Origin: Candidatus Izemoplasmatales bacterium
Lineage (GTDB): Bacteria > Bacillota_I > Bacilli_A > Izemoplasmatales > Hujiaoplasmataceae
Direction of reading: 5' to 3'
NCBI GenBank assembly: GCA_028707415.1
Contig: JAQWBC010000052.1
Span: 1-6,847, forward strand
Length of the DNA stretch: 6,847 nucleotides
Each line of letters starts with the position of its first letter. The first letter of the stretch is position 1. The notes beneath the pieces are model-generated. The model saw nothing but the letters and a program-made list of their open reading frames with translations, ran no database searches and had not been told where the DNA came from. Positions 1 to 5,628 of the stretch are shown piece after piece. A program made the translations under genes and the position numbers.

Positions 1-116
1 ATCGAAATCGAGAAAACATCTCCTTTTGTTCCGCTAGAGGAATTCGTCTTTCGGGTCCTGCGTTGGGCAGACCTAAAAAAGGTGAGGTCAGGGACAAAAG
101 GCAAGATTATATAGAT
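1..116 (+). mobile_element. IS5-like DDE transposase, internal/C-terminal fragment, truncated at its 3' end
   Basis: The frame starting at base 3 is open from the window edge and encodes about 38 residues resembling the late part of an IS5/IS4-superfamily transposase. It contains RNREN, then GIRLSGPALGRPKKGE, then RDKRQDYID. The 'GIRLSGP.LGRPKK' block followed by a basic stretch is a recurrent signature in these enzymes from Firmicutes. In intact family members a segment carrying the last catalytic Glu (an E(G/R)xF-like motif) and the end of the protein should follow. Here the similarity stops at about base 116, and the frame runs into antisense recD2 sequence until a TGA at 165-167. The 3' end and any terminal inverted repeat on this side are therefore missing, and the fragment cannot encode an active enzyme. 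The 5' part lies outside the window. Family assignment is from motif memory only, so the exact IS group is uncertain. Confidence 0.72.
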
Positions 117-579
117 CCGAGTCAGTTTTTGAGTCAAATAGAGTTAAATTTGGGATCATTGCTTTGACTTCGCTCGATAATCTCGGTACTTTATTCAATA
201 CACCCGGATTATTGACAATTTGATCAATGGCATCTAGCCCAATTGTATCAACGATGCGCGTGGCAGTCTTCGGACCGATGCCTTTAAACAAATCGCTGGA
301 AAGATAGTCAATAACTCCTTCACGAGTATTATCAATTTGACGTTCATATCGGGTGGCATTATATTGAACACCATATTTAGGATGGCTTTTAACGGTTCCA
401 AAAAACTTGTATTTACATCCACTTTCTAATTTAGGAAAAAACCCACAGATAACAATCGTGGGTTCAAAAAAAAGTAATGATGGTTCGTTCGTATCGGTGA
501 TTTCCACCTTCAAGACCGAATAACTGTTTTCTTCATTGAAAAAGAGACTCTGCCTGATGGTTCCTTCCACATAATTCAT
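88..579 (-). pseudogene. recD2: ATP-dependent RecD2-like helicase, N-terminal stump, 3' truncated
   Basis: The 163-codon frame matches the start of RecD2 (RecD-like SF1B 5'-3' DNA helicase), which is normally about 700-850 residues. Residues 1-80 resemble the N-terminal OB-like region (MNYVEGTIRQ, a 'NEENSYSVLKV' strand, 'GFFPKLESG', 'SHPKYGVQYNATRYER'). Residues 86-113 carry the helix-hairpin-helix-like 'REGVIDYLSSDLFKGIGPKTA'. Similarity ends at about residue 154. The last nine codons are read from the antisense strand of the transposase fragment and end in TGA at 88-90. All helicase motifs, including Walker A and B, are absent, so helicase activity must be lost. The ATG at 577-579 has an AAAGGA ribosome site nine bases upstream. 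The gene starts 28 bases after pepP on the same strand, so it was probably co-transcribed with pepP. There are no internal stops or frameshifts, which suggests a recent break. Confidence 0.85.
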
Positions 580-607
580 CGGAAAAATCCTTTCTGGTAA
601 AGACTGT

Positions 608-1873
608 TTACCGGCTCATAAATTTTTCGAGATCGGCTATTTCCTTGATGATATTGTGTGACAGATTGCGTGAACCGGTTTCTGTAACAAGAACGTTATC
701 TTCAATTCGGATACCGATGTGTTCTTTTGCTATATATAAACCCGGTTCAATTGTTAGTACGATTCCTGGTTTCAACGGTTCAAGATATGTTCCCACATCA
801 TGAACATCAAGGCCTAGGTAGTGACTTACTGAGTGATAATAGACATTATCAATTTCAGCTTCGTTTTCGATGATGCCAATCCTTTTTGCGCCTTCAGCCA
901 GTAGTTTTTTAGCATACGCATTTAAATCATCCATCATGATACCCGGCTTTACGAAAGCGATGCATTTTTTATTCACGTCGAGAACCAATGAATATATTGC
1001 TTTTTGTCGATCAGAAAATTTTCCCAAAATCGGAAAGGTCCGAGTGATATCTGAAGCATACGGTCCAGACAGGCATCCAAGATCCATCAAAACCAAATTG
1101 TCATCACTAATAATGCAGTTGTTTTCTTCGTAATGCAGGGTCGTGGCATTGCCACCGGAAGCCGCAATCGTATGGAAGGAAACGCCATTGCTTCCAGCTG
1201 ATTTTGAAGCGTATTCAAATAAGGCATCTAATTCTCGCTCATTTTTGCCAGGAACGGCTTGTTTCCATACCGCTTCTAAACCCACTTGCGTGAACTTGAT
1301 TGCTTTTTCAATTTCTGTAATCTCATCGTCCGCTTTTATCATCCGTTGTTGGTCAAGGATTTGATTGGCGTTTTGAACACAAATTTCGGGGTAATTAGCC
1401 AAAACAAAATCCAATTTTTGTAAACTAATCGGTTTAATTTTAACTTGATGACGATATAAATCCAAATATAAATTTTGCGGAACTTTAACTAAGTTTTTCC
1501 GTGAATCCGATAAAATCGCATTAGCGATAAATGCTTCAAAGCGATCAAGGAAAAAAATCGTTTTGACATCAAATCCCGAAATGACAGCGGCTTCTTCTTT
1601 GGAATAACGATGACCAAGCCATTTTTCTGAATAATCAGTTGCTTCTTCAATAAACAGAAATTCAAGGATTGATGCTTTGCTTTTCACTAACACAAGGATA
1701 TAATTCGGGCGAGATAACCCGGTTAAATAAAAAAAATTACGATTGGCTTCATATGGAAAATACTGATCTGCGCTTTTATGCAAAGCTTCTCCGGAAAAAA
1801 ATACAGCGAATGAACGATCTTCCATCTGCTCGGCAAATACTCTTCGATTTTTAATAAAAAGTTCTTTATTCAT
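608..1873 (-). CDS. pepP: Xaa-Pro aminopeptidase (M24B metallopeptidase)
   Basis: This cytosolic enzyme removes an N-terminal residue that precedes proline, using a two-metal centre. The product is 421 residues. Counted from the ATG, residues 1-170 are the AMP_N domain, with 'YFPYEANRNFFYLTGL' typical of aminopeptidase P. The rest is the pita-bread catalytic domain. All five metal ligands are present: Asp in LMDLG (264), Asp in ASDITRTF (275), His in HSVSHYLGLDVHDVG (351), Glu in TIEPGLY (376) and Glu in RIEDN (391). The accessory histidines at 247 and 358 are also present. A longer frame from a GTG at 1880-1882 exists, but that GTG lies inside the ribosome site AGGTGG. The ATG at 1871-1873, five bases after AGGTGG, is therefore the better start. 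The gene has its own promoter and is followed 28 bases later by the recD2 stump. The likely role is peptide turnover. Confidence 0.95.
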   Translation of the reverse strand: MNKELFIKNRRVFAEQMEDRSFAVFFSGEALHKSADQYFPYEANRNFFYLTGLSRPNYILVLVKSKASILEFLFIEEATDYSEKWLGHRYSKEEAAVISGFDVKTIFFLDRFEAFIANAILSDSRKNLVKVPQNLYLDLYRHQVKIKPISLQKLDFVLANYPEICVQNANQILDQQRMIKADDEITEIEKAIKFTQVGLEAVWKQAVPGKNERELDALFEYASKSAGSNGVSFHTIAASGGNATTLHYEENNCIISDDNLVLMDLGCLSGPYASDITRTFPILGKFSDRQKAIYSLVLDVNKKCIAFVKPGIMMDDLNAYAKKLLAEGAKRIGIIENEAEIDNVYYHSVSHYLGLDVHDVGTYLEPLKPGIVLTIEPGLYIAKEHIGIRIEDNVLVTETGSRNLSHNIIKEIADLEKFMSR

Positions 1874-1878
1874 AAGGA

Positions 1879-1884
1879 CCACCT
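1879..1884 (-). promoter_or_regulatory. Ribosome binding site that fixes the pepP start
   Basis: The minus strand reads AGGTGG five bases before the ATG at 1873. The in-frame GTG at 1882 is part of this SD site, so it is unlikely to be the start codon. Confidence 0.75.
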
Positions 1885-1896
1885 CATTATAAATGT

Positions 1897-1926
1897 ATTA
1901 TATCATATCCATATTTTATGGGTTAA
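1897..1926 (-). promoter_or_regulatory. pepP promoter with extended -10
   Basis: On the minus strand an exact TGATATAAT extended -10 lies with TATAAT at 1902-1897. The best -35 candidate, TTAACC at about 1926-1921 with an 18-base spacer, is weak; the TGn element may compensate. Transcription would begin near 1890, giving a leader of roughly 17 bases before the ATG. It overlaps the bases just past the DUF4097 terminator stem. Confidence 0.65.
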
Positions 1927-1951
1927 AAAAAAGCACAATTTCTGTGCTTTT
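1925..1951 (-). terminator. Rho-independent terminator of the padR-DUF1700-DUF4097 operon
   Basis: A perfect nine-base-pair stem (1929-1937 with 1943-1951) closes a five-base loop. On the minus strand it is followed by a run of eight T (1932-1925). The TAA stop codon of the DUF4097 gene lies at 1950-1952, at the foot of the stem, so coding sequence and terminator overlap by two bases. It insulates pepP from the operon. Confidence 0.88.
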
Positions 1952-2795
1952 ATGGCTCAAAATCCAAATGAATCGAACCGTTGGAAGTATTAAGGATGAT
2001 CCGACGAGCATTAGAACTATTGTATAACCCCGCCGCTAGTATGTTTCCATCAACGTAAATGGTTCCATTGGAAGTGGCCAAATTGGTCGCATAATCGGAA
2101 AACTCACCCGCCATTTCCACATCGATAGATCCATTTGATGTGTGACAAGTTAAATCCGCGGTGACCACTGCTAAAACATTGATGGCACCGTTGGAAGTTC
2201 TCAAATCGATATTACCACTCACTCCACAATCGACATTGTTCACAGTGATAATACCGTTGGAAGTATCGACTCGTATCGATTCAGAATCAACATTGATTAA
2301 GTTAACATGGCCGTTGGAAGTATTGAGATCCAAAGCACCGAGATTGTCCAATGATTCGACAGTAATTACTCCATTGGATGTGTCGATGTTGAGATCAAAA
2401 TTTGTTCCTTCGGGAAGTAAAAGATAGAAATCAAAATGCTCTGATGCATTCCAATTAAGCCAATTGAATACCGAAAAGAAGTTCCAATACCATATGATAT
2501 CACTGTCAAATGTTAGTGAATTGTTTTCTTCAGAAGCCTCGATTGGATCATTTTCCGATACGTAATAGCGGACTTCGATTTTATCGCTTGTGCTGCGTCC
2601 GACTATTACTTCCCGGTTACTTAAATCCATATTGATAATCGAAATTGCCCCTGCAACGTAACTATCCTCAACTAGGGTATATGTCTGATTGGAAAAATCG
2701 TTACCGACTTCGTCTTTTGTAGTCAAGAATCCAGCTATGCTTGCTCCAACACCAAGAAGGATTAAAATAATACCTGCTTTTAATAATTTTACCAT
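1950..2795 (-). CDS. DUF4097-family membrane-anchored beta-repeat protein
   Basis: The 281-residue protein has one N-terminal hydrophobic helix (about residues 4-24) with few charges before it. This fits a membrane anchor with the bulk outside the cell. No lipobox cysteine follows the helix. From residue 133 the chain is a ladder of short beta strands carrying the motif TSNG at 139, 159, 178, 200, 219, 241 and 270, plus one decayed copy (SSNA at 260). Each copy is preceded by alternating D/N/L residues and followed by an I-x-V strand. This is typical of the DUF4097 fold (putative adhesin / head-GIN-like, right-handed beta solenoid). Residues 101-116 form an unusual aromatic-rich patch with four Trp. 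The ATG lies one base after the stop of the DUF1700 gene, which implies translational coupling. The biochemical function is unknown; genes of this kind commonly sit with padR and DUF1700, and a cell-envelope role is inferred. Confidence 0.88.
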   Translation of the reverse strand: MVKLLKAGIILILLGVGASIAGFLTTKDEVGNDFSNQTYTLVEDSYVAGAISIINMDLSNREVIVGRSTSDKIEVRYYVSENDPIEASEENNSLTFDSDIIWYWNFFSVFNWLNWNASEHFDFYLLLPEGTNFDLNIDTSNGVITVESLDNLGALDLNTSNGHVNLINVDSESIRVDTSNGIITVNNVDCGVSGNIDLRTSNGAINVLAVVTADLTCHTSNGSIDVEMAGEFSDYATNLATSNGTIYVDGNILAAGLYNSSNARRIILNTSNGSIHLDFEP

Positions 2796-2796
2796 T

Positions 2797-3351
2797 TTAC
2801 TCGCCTACCTTTTTAATCTTCGACTGGATAAATTCCATCAGCTTCTCCAATTGATTTTTCGATTGAACGAAAAGCCATTTAAACACCCAAAAGCCAATCA
2901 AAACTAGCCCTACACCGATAGTTGCACTACCAGCATACATGACAATGGTTGCAACGGAAAGCGATTTGATAATTGCGTCGTAGATTCTGATGCTGGCAAA
3001 TACCATCATTCCTCCACCTGAGGCTAGAAATGAGATGCCAATCGAACCAATGACAATTGCCAAAATGAAGAAAATAAAGTAACCAATGATTTTGACAGTG
3101 ACACTAAAGACTTTTTGCAACTGGTAGTCTTTCTTTTCCTTGACATTAGTTACAAAATCCTGATCTTTTTTGATTGTTCGGGTTATTTTATCAATACTGC
3201 CCAACTTCTCGATGAATTCTTGTTCAAATTCGCCGCTATCAATTGCATCCTGAATTAGTTCATCATAGTAATGGACTATCTCTTGTCGCTCCGTATTTGA
3301 ACAGTTTTCCAAAGATTGATTTAGTTTGTATAGAAATTCATATTTATTCAT
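2797..3351 (-). CDS. DUF1700 (HAAS-domain) membrane protein
   Basis: The 184-residue protein begins with a helical cytosolic domain (residues 1-60) of the DUF1700/HAAS type. Its marks are 'MNKYEFLYKLNQSL', 'ERQEIVHYYDELIQDA' and 'EFIEKLGSIDKI', the last resembling the family's 'ELGSPKEIA' end. A charged linker (61-80) leads to two hydrophobic segments at about 86-109 and 135-162, separated by a small-residue loop (SGGGMM). The C-terminus is a basic amphipathic tail (164-184). The ATG at 3349-3351 is preceded by an AGGAG ribosome site that begins within the TAG stop of padR. The gene is followed one base later by the DUF4097 start. It is most likely the middle gene of a PadR-controlled envelope module. 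HAAS domains are thought to mediate protein interaction; the precise role here is unknown. Confidence 0.88.
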   Translation of the reverse strand: MNKYEFLYKLNQSLENCSNTERQEIVHYYDELIQDAIDSGEFEQEFIEKLGSIDKITRTIKKDQDFVTNVKEKKDYQLQKVFSVTVKIIGYFIFFILAIVIGSIGISFLASGGGMMVFASIRIYDAIIKSLSVATIVMYAGSATIGVGLVLIGFWVFKWLFVQSKNQLEKLMEFIQSKIKKVGE

Positions 3352-3362
3352 ATTTTTCGCTC

Positions 3363-3665
3363 CTATTTCAAAATATAATCATAAATTATTTTAATTATAT
3401 CAAACTCGTGTCGGCAATCTTTTAGTTTTTGTAATCCTTGACTGGTAATTTGATAATATCTTCGTAAACGCGAATTGTACTCCTCGGTGTATGTAACTAA
3501 ATAGTTTTGAATTTCGAGCCGTTTTAATATCGGATATAGCGTCGATTCAGATATCTCCAATACTTCTGATACATCTTGGATAATCCGATATCCGTAAGAA
3601 GCTTGGTTTTTCAGCGATGCCAAAACTAACAATTCCAAAAACCCTTTTTTTAATTGAACATCCAA
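3363..3665 (-). CDS. PadR-family winged-helix transcriptional repressor
   Basis: This 100-residue protein has the compact architecture of PadR-like subfamily 2 regulators. It starts MDVQLKKGFLELLVLASLKN and continues with SYGYRI (23-28). The recognition helix is SESTLYPILKRL (39-50) and the wing contains RRYYQIT (68-74). A short C-terminal helix probably serves dimerisation. The start codon is TTG at 3663-3665. It has AAGGGGG seven bases upstream, whereas the nearby ATG at 3659-3661 is out of frame and meets a stop within four codons. It is the first gene of the operon with DUF1700 and DUF4097, and its promoter carries palindromes over the -10 and spacer, so self-repression is likely. The inducing signal cannot be read from the sequence. 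Residue 84 is its only cysteine. Confidence 0.92.
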   Translation of the reverse strand: MDVQLKKGFLELLVLASLKNQASYGYRIIQDVSEVLEISESTLYPILKRLEIQNYLVTYTEEYNSRLRRYYQITSQGLQKLKDCRHEFDIIKIIYDYILK

Positions 3666-3678
3666 GTTAATACCCCCT

Positions 3679-3709
3679 TACGCATAATACTATACAATGC
3701 GTAGTATTA
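3679..3709 (-). promoter_or_regulatory. Putative PadR operator: two interlocked palindromes
   Basis: TAATACTA (3685-3692) and TAGTATTA (3702-3709) form perfect 8-base inverted arms with a 9-base spacer. TACGCAT (3679-3685) and ATGCGTA (3697-3703) form perfect 7-base arms with an 11-base spacer. The dyad centres are at 3697 and 3691, six bases apart. Together they cover the -10 element, most of the spacer and the probable transcription start of the padR operon. This is where a repressor would block RNA polymerase. That PadR is the ligand is inferred from position. Confidence 0.7.
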
Positions 3710-3717
3710 CTTGTCAA
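3689..3717 (-). promoter_or_regulatory. Sigma-A type promoter of the padR-DUF1700-DUF4097 operon
   Basis: On the minus strand a consensus -35 TTGACA (3717-3712) is separated by 17 bases from TATAGT (3694-3689). Transcription would begin near 3682, about 17 bases before the TTG start of padR, and the leader contains the strong AAGGGGG ribosome site. Confidence 0.88.
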
Positions 3718-3735
3718 CCCCTTTTTATTATTTTT

Positions 3736-3766
3736 TAAAAAAAAGTCGTCTTGAAATACAGACAAC
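3736..3766 (-). terminator. Rho-independent terminator after the VTT-domain gene
   Basis: A seven-pair stem with one G-U pair (GTTGTCT at 3766-3760 with AGACGAC at 3751-3745, minus strand) closes an eight-base loop and is followed by a run of about nine T. It lies just past the TAA of the VTT gene at 3777 and upstream of the padR promoter, so it separates the two units. Confidence 0.82.
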
Positions 3767-3776
3767 AGTTTTTGAA

Positions 3777-4412
3777 TTATTTCGATGTTCTTTTGGATTG
3801 GATTCGTCGATAAATCGCAACCCCGCCAAACAATACAAGATAAAATAGCATAAGCCAAATTACATTCCATGGTTGGGTCTGAATATTAAAGATACTCCCG
3901 AGAAAGACAAAGAAAACGATGATGATAACTCGTGACAAAAACGTGAGGAGCGCATACTTGGAAATCGAAACTTTTGTCAATGACAATCCATAATTCATAA
4001 TTGAAGAGGGAAGAAAAGGATTAGATAATAAAACTAAAGCCAAACCAAAGTTCTTGTTATCAACAACACTGATAAACTTTTTACCAAACTCATTATTCTC
4101 CACTCGCTTAATAAAAAACTTAGCGATTGTTACTCTAATGATTAAAAAAATGATGAGCATCCCCACAAAAGAACCCATAACAGACAAAATAATGGTATAA
4201 AATGTTCCTAATTCCGCTCCATATGTGTCCGATAGAATCGCATGGTTATATGAGATAATCGCGGTTAACGGGAGCCATGGCAGTAAGGCTTCTAAAAACG
4301 GGAGTAAAAACGCCGAAAGAGGAACGAACCATGGATTTGCATCCAAAAAAGCCTGAAAATTGGCAAATAGATCAAGAAAATATTCTGATACTTCGATAAT
4401 GAAATCGGGCAT
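3777..4412 (-). CDS. VTT-domain (TVP38/TMEM64, DedA-like) inner membrane protein
   Basis: The 211-residue integral membrane protein has hydrophobic segments at about 28-56, 70-98, 122-144, 153-174 and 184-201, and a basic C-terminal tail. Residues 38-50 (PFLEALLPWLPLT) match the conserved Glu-containing re-entrant segment of the DedA/VTT superfamily. GSFVG (80-84) fits the G-x-x-x-G position, and NPFLPSSIMNYGLSLTKVS (131-149) corresponds to the second conserved loop ahead of 'NY..G...'. In well-studied DedA proteins that loop carries an Arg; here the position reads Asn-Pro. Members are linked to lipid translocation or membrane homeostasis, but the substrate is not predictable here. The ATG at 4410-4412 follows AAAGGAGG by eight bases. 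A longer TTG-initiated frame to 4454 would start inside the gap terminator and is rejected. The gene lies directly downstream of gap. Confidence 0.85.
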   Translation of the reverse strand: MPDFIIEVSEYFLDLFANFQAFLDANPWFVPLSAFLLPFLEALLPWLPLTAIISYNHAILSDTYGAELGTFYTIILSVMGSFVGMLIIFLIIRVTIAKFFIKRVENNEFGKKFISVVDNKNFGLALVLLSNPFLPSSIMNYGLSLTKVSISKYALLTFLSRVIIIVFFVFLGSIFNIQTQPWNVIWLMLFYLVLFGGVAIYRRIQSKRTSK

Positions 4413-4439
4413 TTCCTCTTCCTCCTTTCTTATTATAAA

Positions 4440-4467
4440 CAAAAAGCATCCCAAAACCGGGATGCTT
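4440..4467 (-). terminator. Terminator (possibly leaky) after gap
   Basis: A perfect nine-pair stem (4444-4452 with 4459-4467) with a six-base loop lies 13 bases after the gap stop codon. On the minus strand the T tract is short and interrupted (five T, two of them in the stem, then G and three T). Partial read-through into the VTT gene is plausible because no good separate promoter is visible. Confidence 0.8.
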
Positions 4468-4480
4468 AGGTTATGCTTTC

Positions 4481-5491
4481 TTACAGCAACTCGGCAAAAT
4501 GTTTCAGAGTCCTAATCATTTGCGCCGTATATGACATTTCATTGTCATACCATGATACTACTTTTACTAATTGTTTGCCATCAGTATCCAAAATCGTGGT
4601 CATCAAAGAGTCAAACATTGTCCCCTGAGTAATGCCGATTACATCGCTCGAAACAATTGGATCTTCAGTATAACCGACGATATCCGATTGTGCAGCTTTG
4701 ACAGCATTATTAACCATTTCTTTGGTTACTGGTGTTTTTAATTCGACAACCAAATCGACAACCGAACCGGTCACAACCGGTACTCGAAGCGCGATACCAT
4801 CCAGTCTGCCTTTTAATTGTGGTAAAACTAGTGCAACCGCTTTTGCAGCCCCCGTCGTTGTCGGAACTATATTACTAGCAGCAGTCCGTCCCCGTCTTGA
4901 AGCAATCCCCGCCTTATGCGGTCCATCAAGAGTAATCTGATCGTTAGTATATGCGTGAACCGTAGTCATGAAGCCACGGACAATACCAAAATTATCATCG
5001 AGAATTTTGGCGATAGGAGCGAGACAGTTGGTCGTACAAGATGCAGCACTAACGATTGTTTCGTCACCAGTCAAAATACTTTCATTAACTCCATAGACAA
5101 CTGTAGGAATATCTTTATCTTTCGCTGGAGCGCTTAAAACAACCTTCTTAGCTCCGGCTTGAAGATGAAAACTAGCTTTTTCTCTGGTAGTGAAGATTCC
5201 CGTGCACTCCAAAACAACATCGACTTGATATTGTTTCCAAGGTAATAAAACTGGATCTTTCTGCGATAAAACTGGGATTCTTATGCCTTCAACAATTATT
5301 TCATTGCCTTCAAACGAGACATTTTTACCATAACGACCTTGCGAACTGTCATACTTTAACAGATAGGCGAGTTGTTGAGCATCGGTCAGATCATTAATCG
5401 CCACGATTTCGAAATCAGGATTACCAAACATTAAACGAAAAGCCAAACGACCGATTCGGCCAAAACCATTGATTGCAACTTTTACAGACAT
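4481..5491 (-). CDS. gap: Glyceraldehyde-3-phosphate dehydrogenase, type I, NAD-dependent
   Basis: This cytosolic glycolytic tetramer oxidises and phosphorylates glyceraldehyde 3-phosphate to 1,3-bisphosphoglycerate with NAD+. The 336-residue length is standard. The Rossmann signature INGFGRIGR lies at 7-15 and Asp34 (in AINDL) favours NAD over NADP. The catalytic block SAASCTTNCLAP places the nucleophile at Cys152, with the partner His at 179 in TVHAYTNDQ. The phosphate-binding 'SNIVPTTTGAAKAV' lies at 206-219, and the C-terminal 'SWYDNEMSYTAQM' at 313-325 is intact. The ATG at 5489-5491 is preceded by AGGAGG at eight-base spacing. It has its own promoter and terminator, so it is essentially monocistronic, apart from likely read-through into the VTT gene. 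There is no cggR, pgk or tpi next to it, unlike the clustered glycolytic operon of many Firmicutes. Confidence 0.97.
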   Translation of the reverse strand: MSVKVAINGFGRIGRLAFRLMFGNPDFEIVAINDLTDAQQLAYLLKYDSSQGRYGKNVSFEGNEIIVEGIRIPVLSQKDPVLLPWKQYQVDVVLECTGIFTTREKASFHLQAGAKKVVLSAPAKDKDIPTVVYGVNESILTGDETIVSAASCTTNCLAPIAKILDDNFGIVRGFMTTVHAYTNDQITLDGPHKAGIASRRGRTAASNIVPTTTGAAKAVALVLPQLKGRLDGIALRVPVVTGSVVDLVVELKTPVTKEMVNNAVKAAQSDIVGYTEDPIVSSDVIGITQGTMFDSLMTTILDTDGKQLVKVVSWYDNEMSYTAQMIRTLKHFAELL

Positions 5492-5535
5492 AATTAAGCC
5501 TCCTAATAATAAGACAAAGTGTTTTGATCGTCTCT

Positions 5536-5564
5536 ATTTTACCTTTTTTTTGCATTTTTATCAA
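5536..5564 (-). promoter_or_regulatory. gap promoter
   Basis: On the minus strand TTGATA (5564-5559) and TAAAAT (5541-5536) are separated by exactly 17 bases with an A-rich spacer. Transcription would begin near 5529 and give a leader of about 38 bases that contains the AGGAGG site of gap. Confidence 0.8.
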
Positions 5565-5595
5565 CAAGTGTCTGTCTAAAAACGTTTTCATATTT

Positions 5596-5621
5596 AAAAA
5601 AGACGACGGCGTGCCGTCATC
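5596..5621 (-). terminator. Rho-independent terminator after spx
   Basis: GATGACGGC (5621-5613) pairs with GCCGTCGTC (5610-5602) on the minus strand, with one G-U pair. The innermost pair probably opens to give a tetraloop. A run of six T follows (5601-5596). It begins eight bases after the spx stop codon. Confidence 0.85.
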
Positions 5622-5628
5622 GTTTAAA

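Noticed and set aside
1..114. Plus-strand frame 1 open to a TAG at 112-114, which at first looks like the C-terminus of a gene convergent with recD2
   Set aside because: The frame starting at base 3 gives the recognisable transposase signature over the same bases, so frame 1 is a shadow.
1874..1882. GTG start three codons upstream of the pepP ATG
   Set aside because: The GTG is part of the AGGTGG ribosome site of the ATG at 1873 and has no SD of its own.
1950..2382. Nucleotide-level tandem repeat or CRISPR-like array suggested by recurring 'CCGTTGGAAGT'-like words
   Set aside because: The similarity is confined to the codons for the TSNG motif and its flanks. The spacing follows protein repeat units, the intervening bases are coding, and the frame is conserved.
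2161..2427. Plus-strand open frame opposite the DUF4097 gene
   Set aside because: It is the antisense shadow of the TSNG repeat ladder, whose regular codons suppress stops on the other strand. It has no ribosome site.
3667..3870. 67-codon minus-strand open frame over the padR promoter
   Set aside because: It overlaps the terminator, the -35/-10 elements and the end of the VTT gene in another frame. It has no ribosome site and no recognisable motif.
4432..4437. TATAAT on the minus strand as a promoter for the VTT gene
   Set aside because: There is no recognisable -35 at 16-18 bases, and initiation would fall inside the ribosome site and remove part of it.
4413..4454. N-terminal extension of the VTT protein from a TTG at 4454
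   Set aside because: It would be encoded by the gap terminator hairpin and the AAAGGAGG site, and the ATG at 4412 has ideal spacing.
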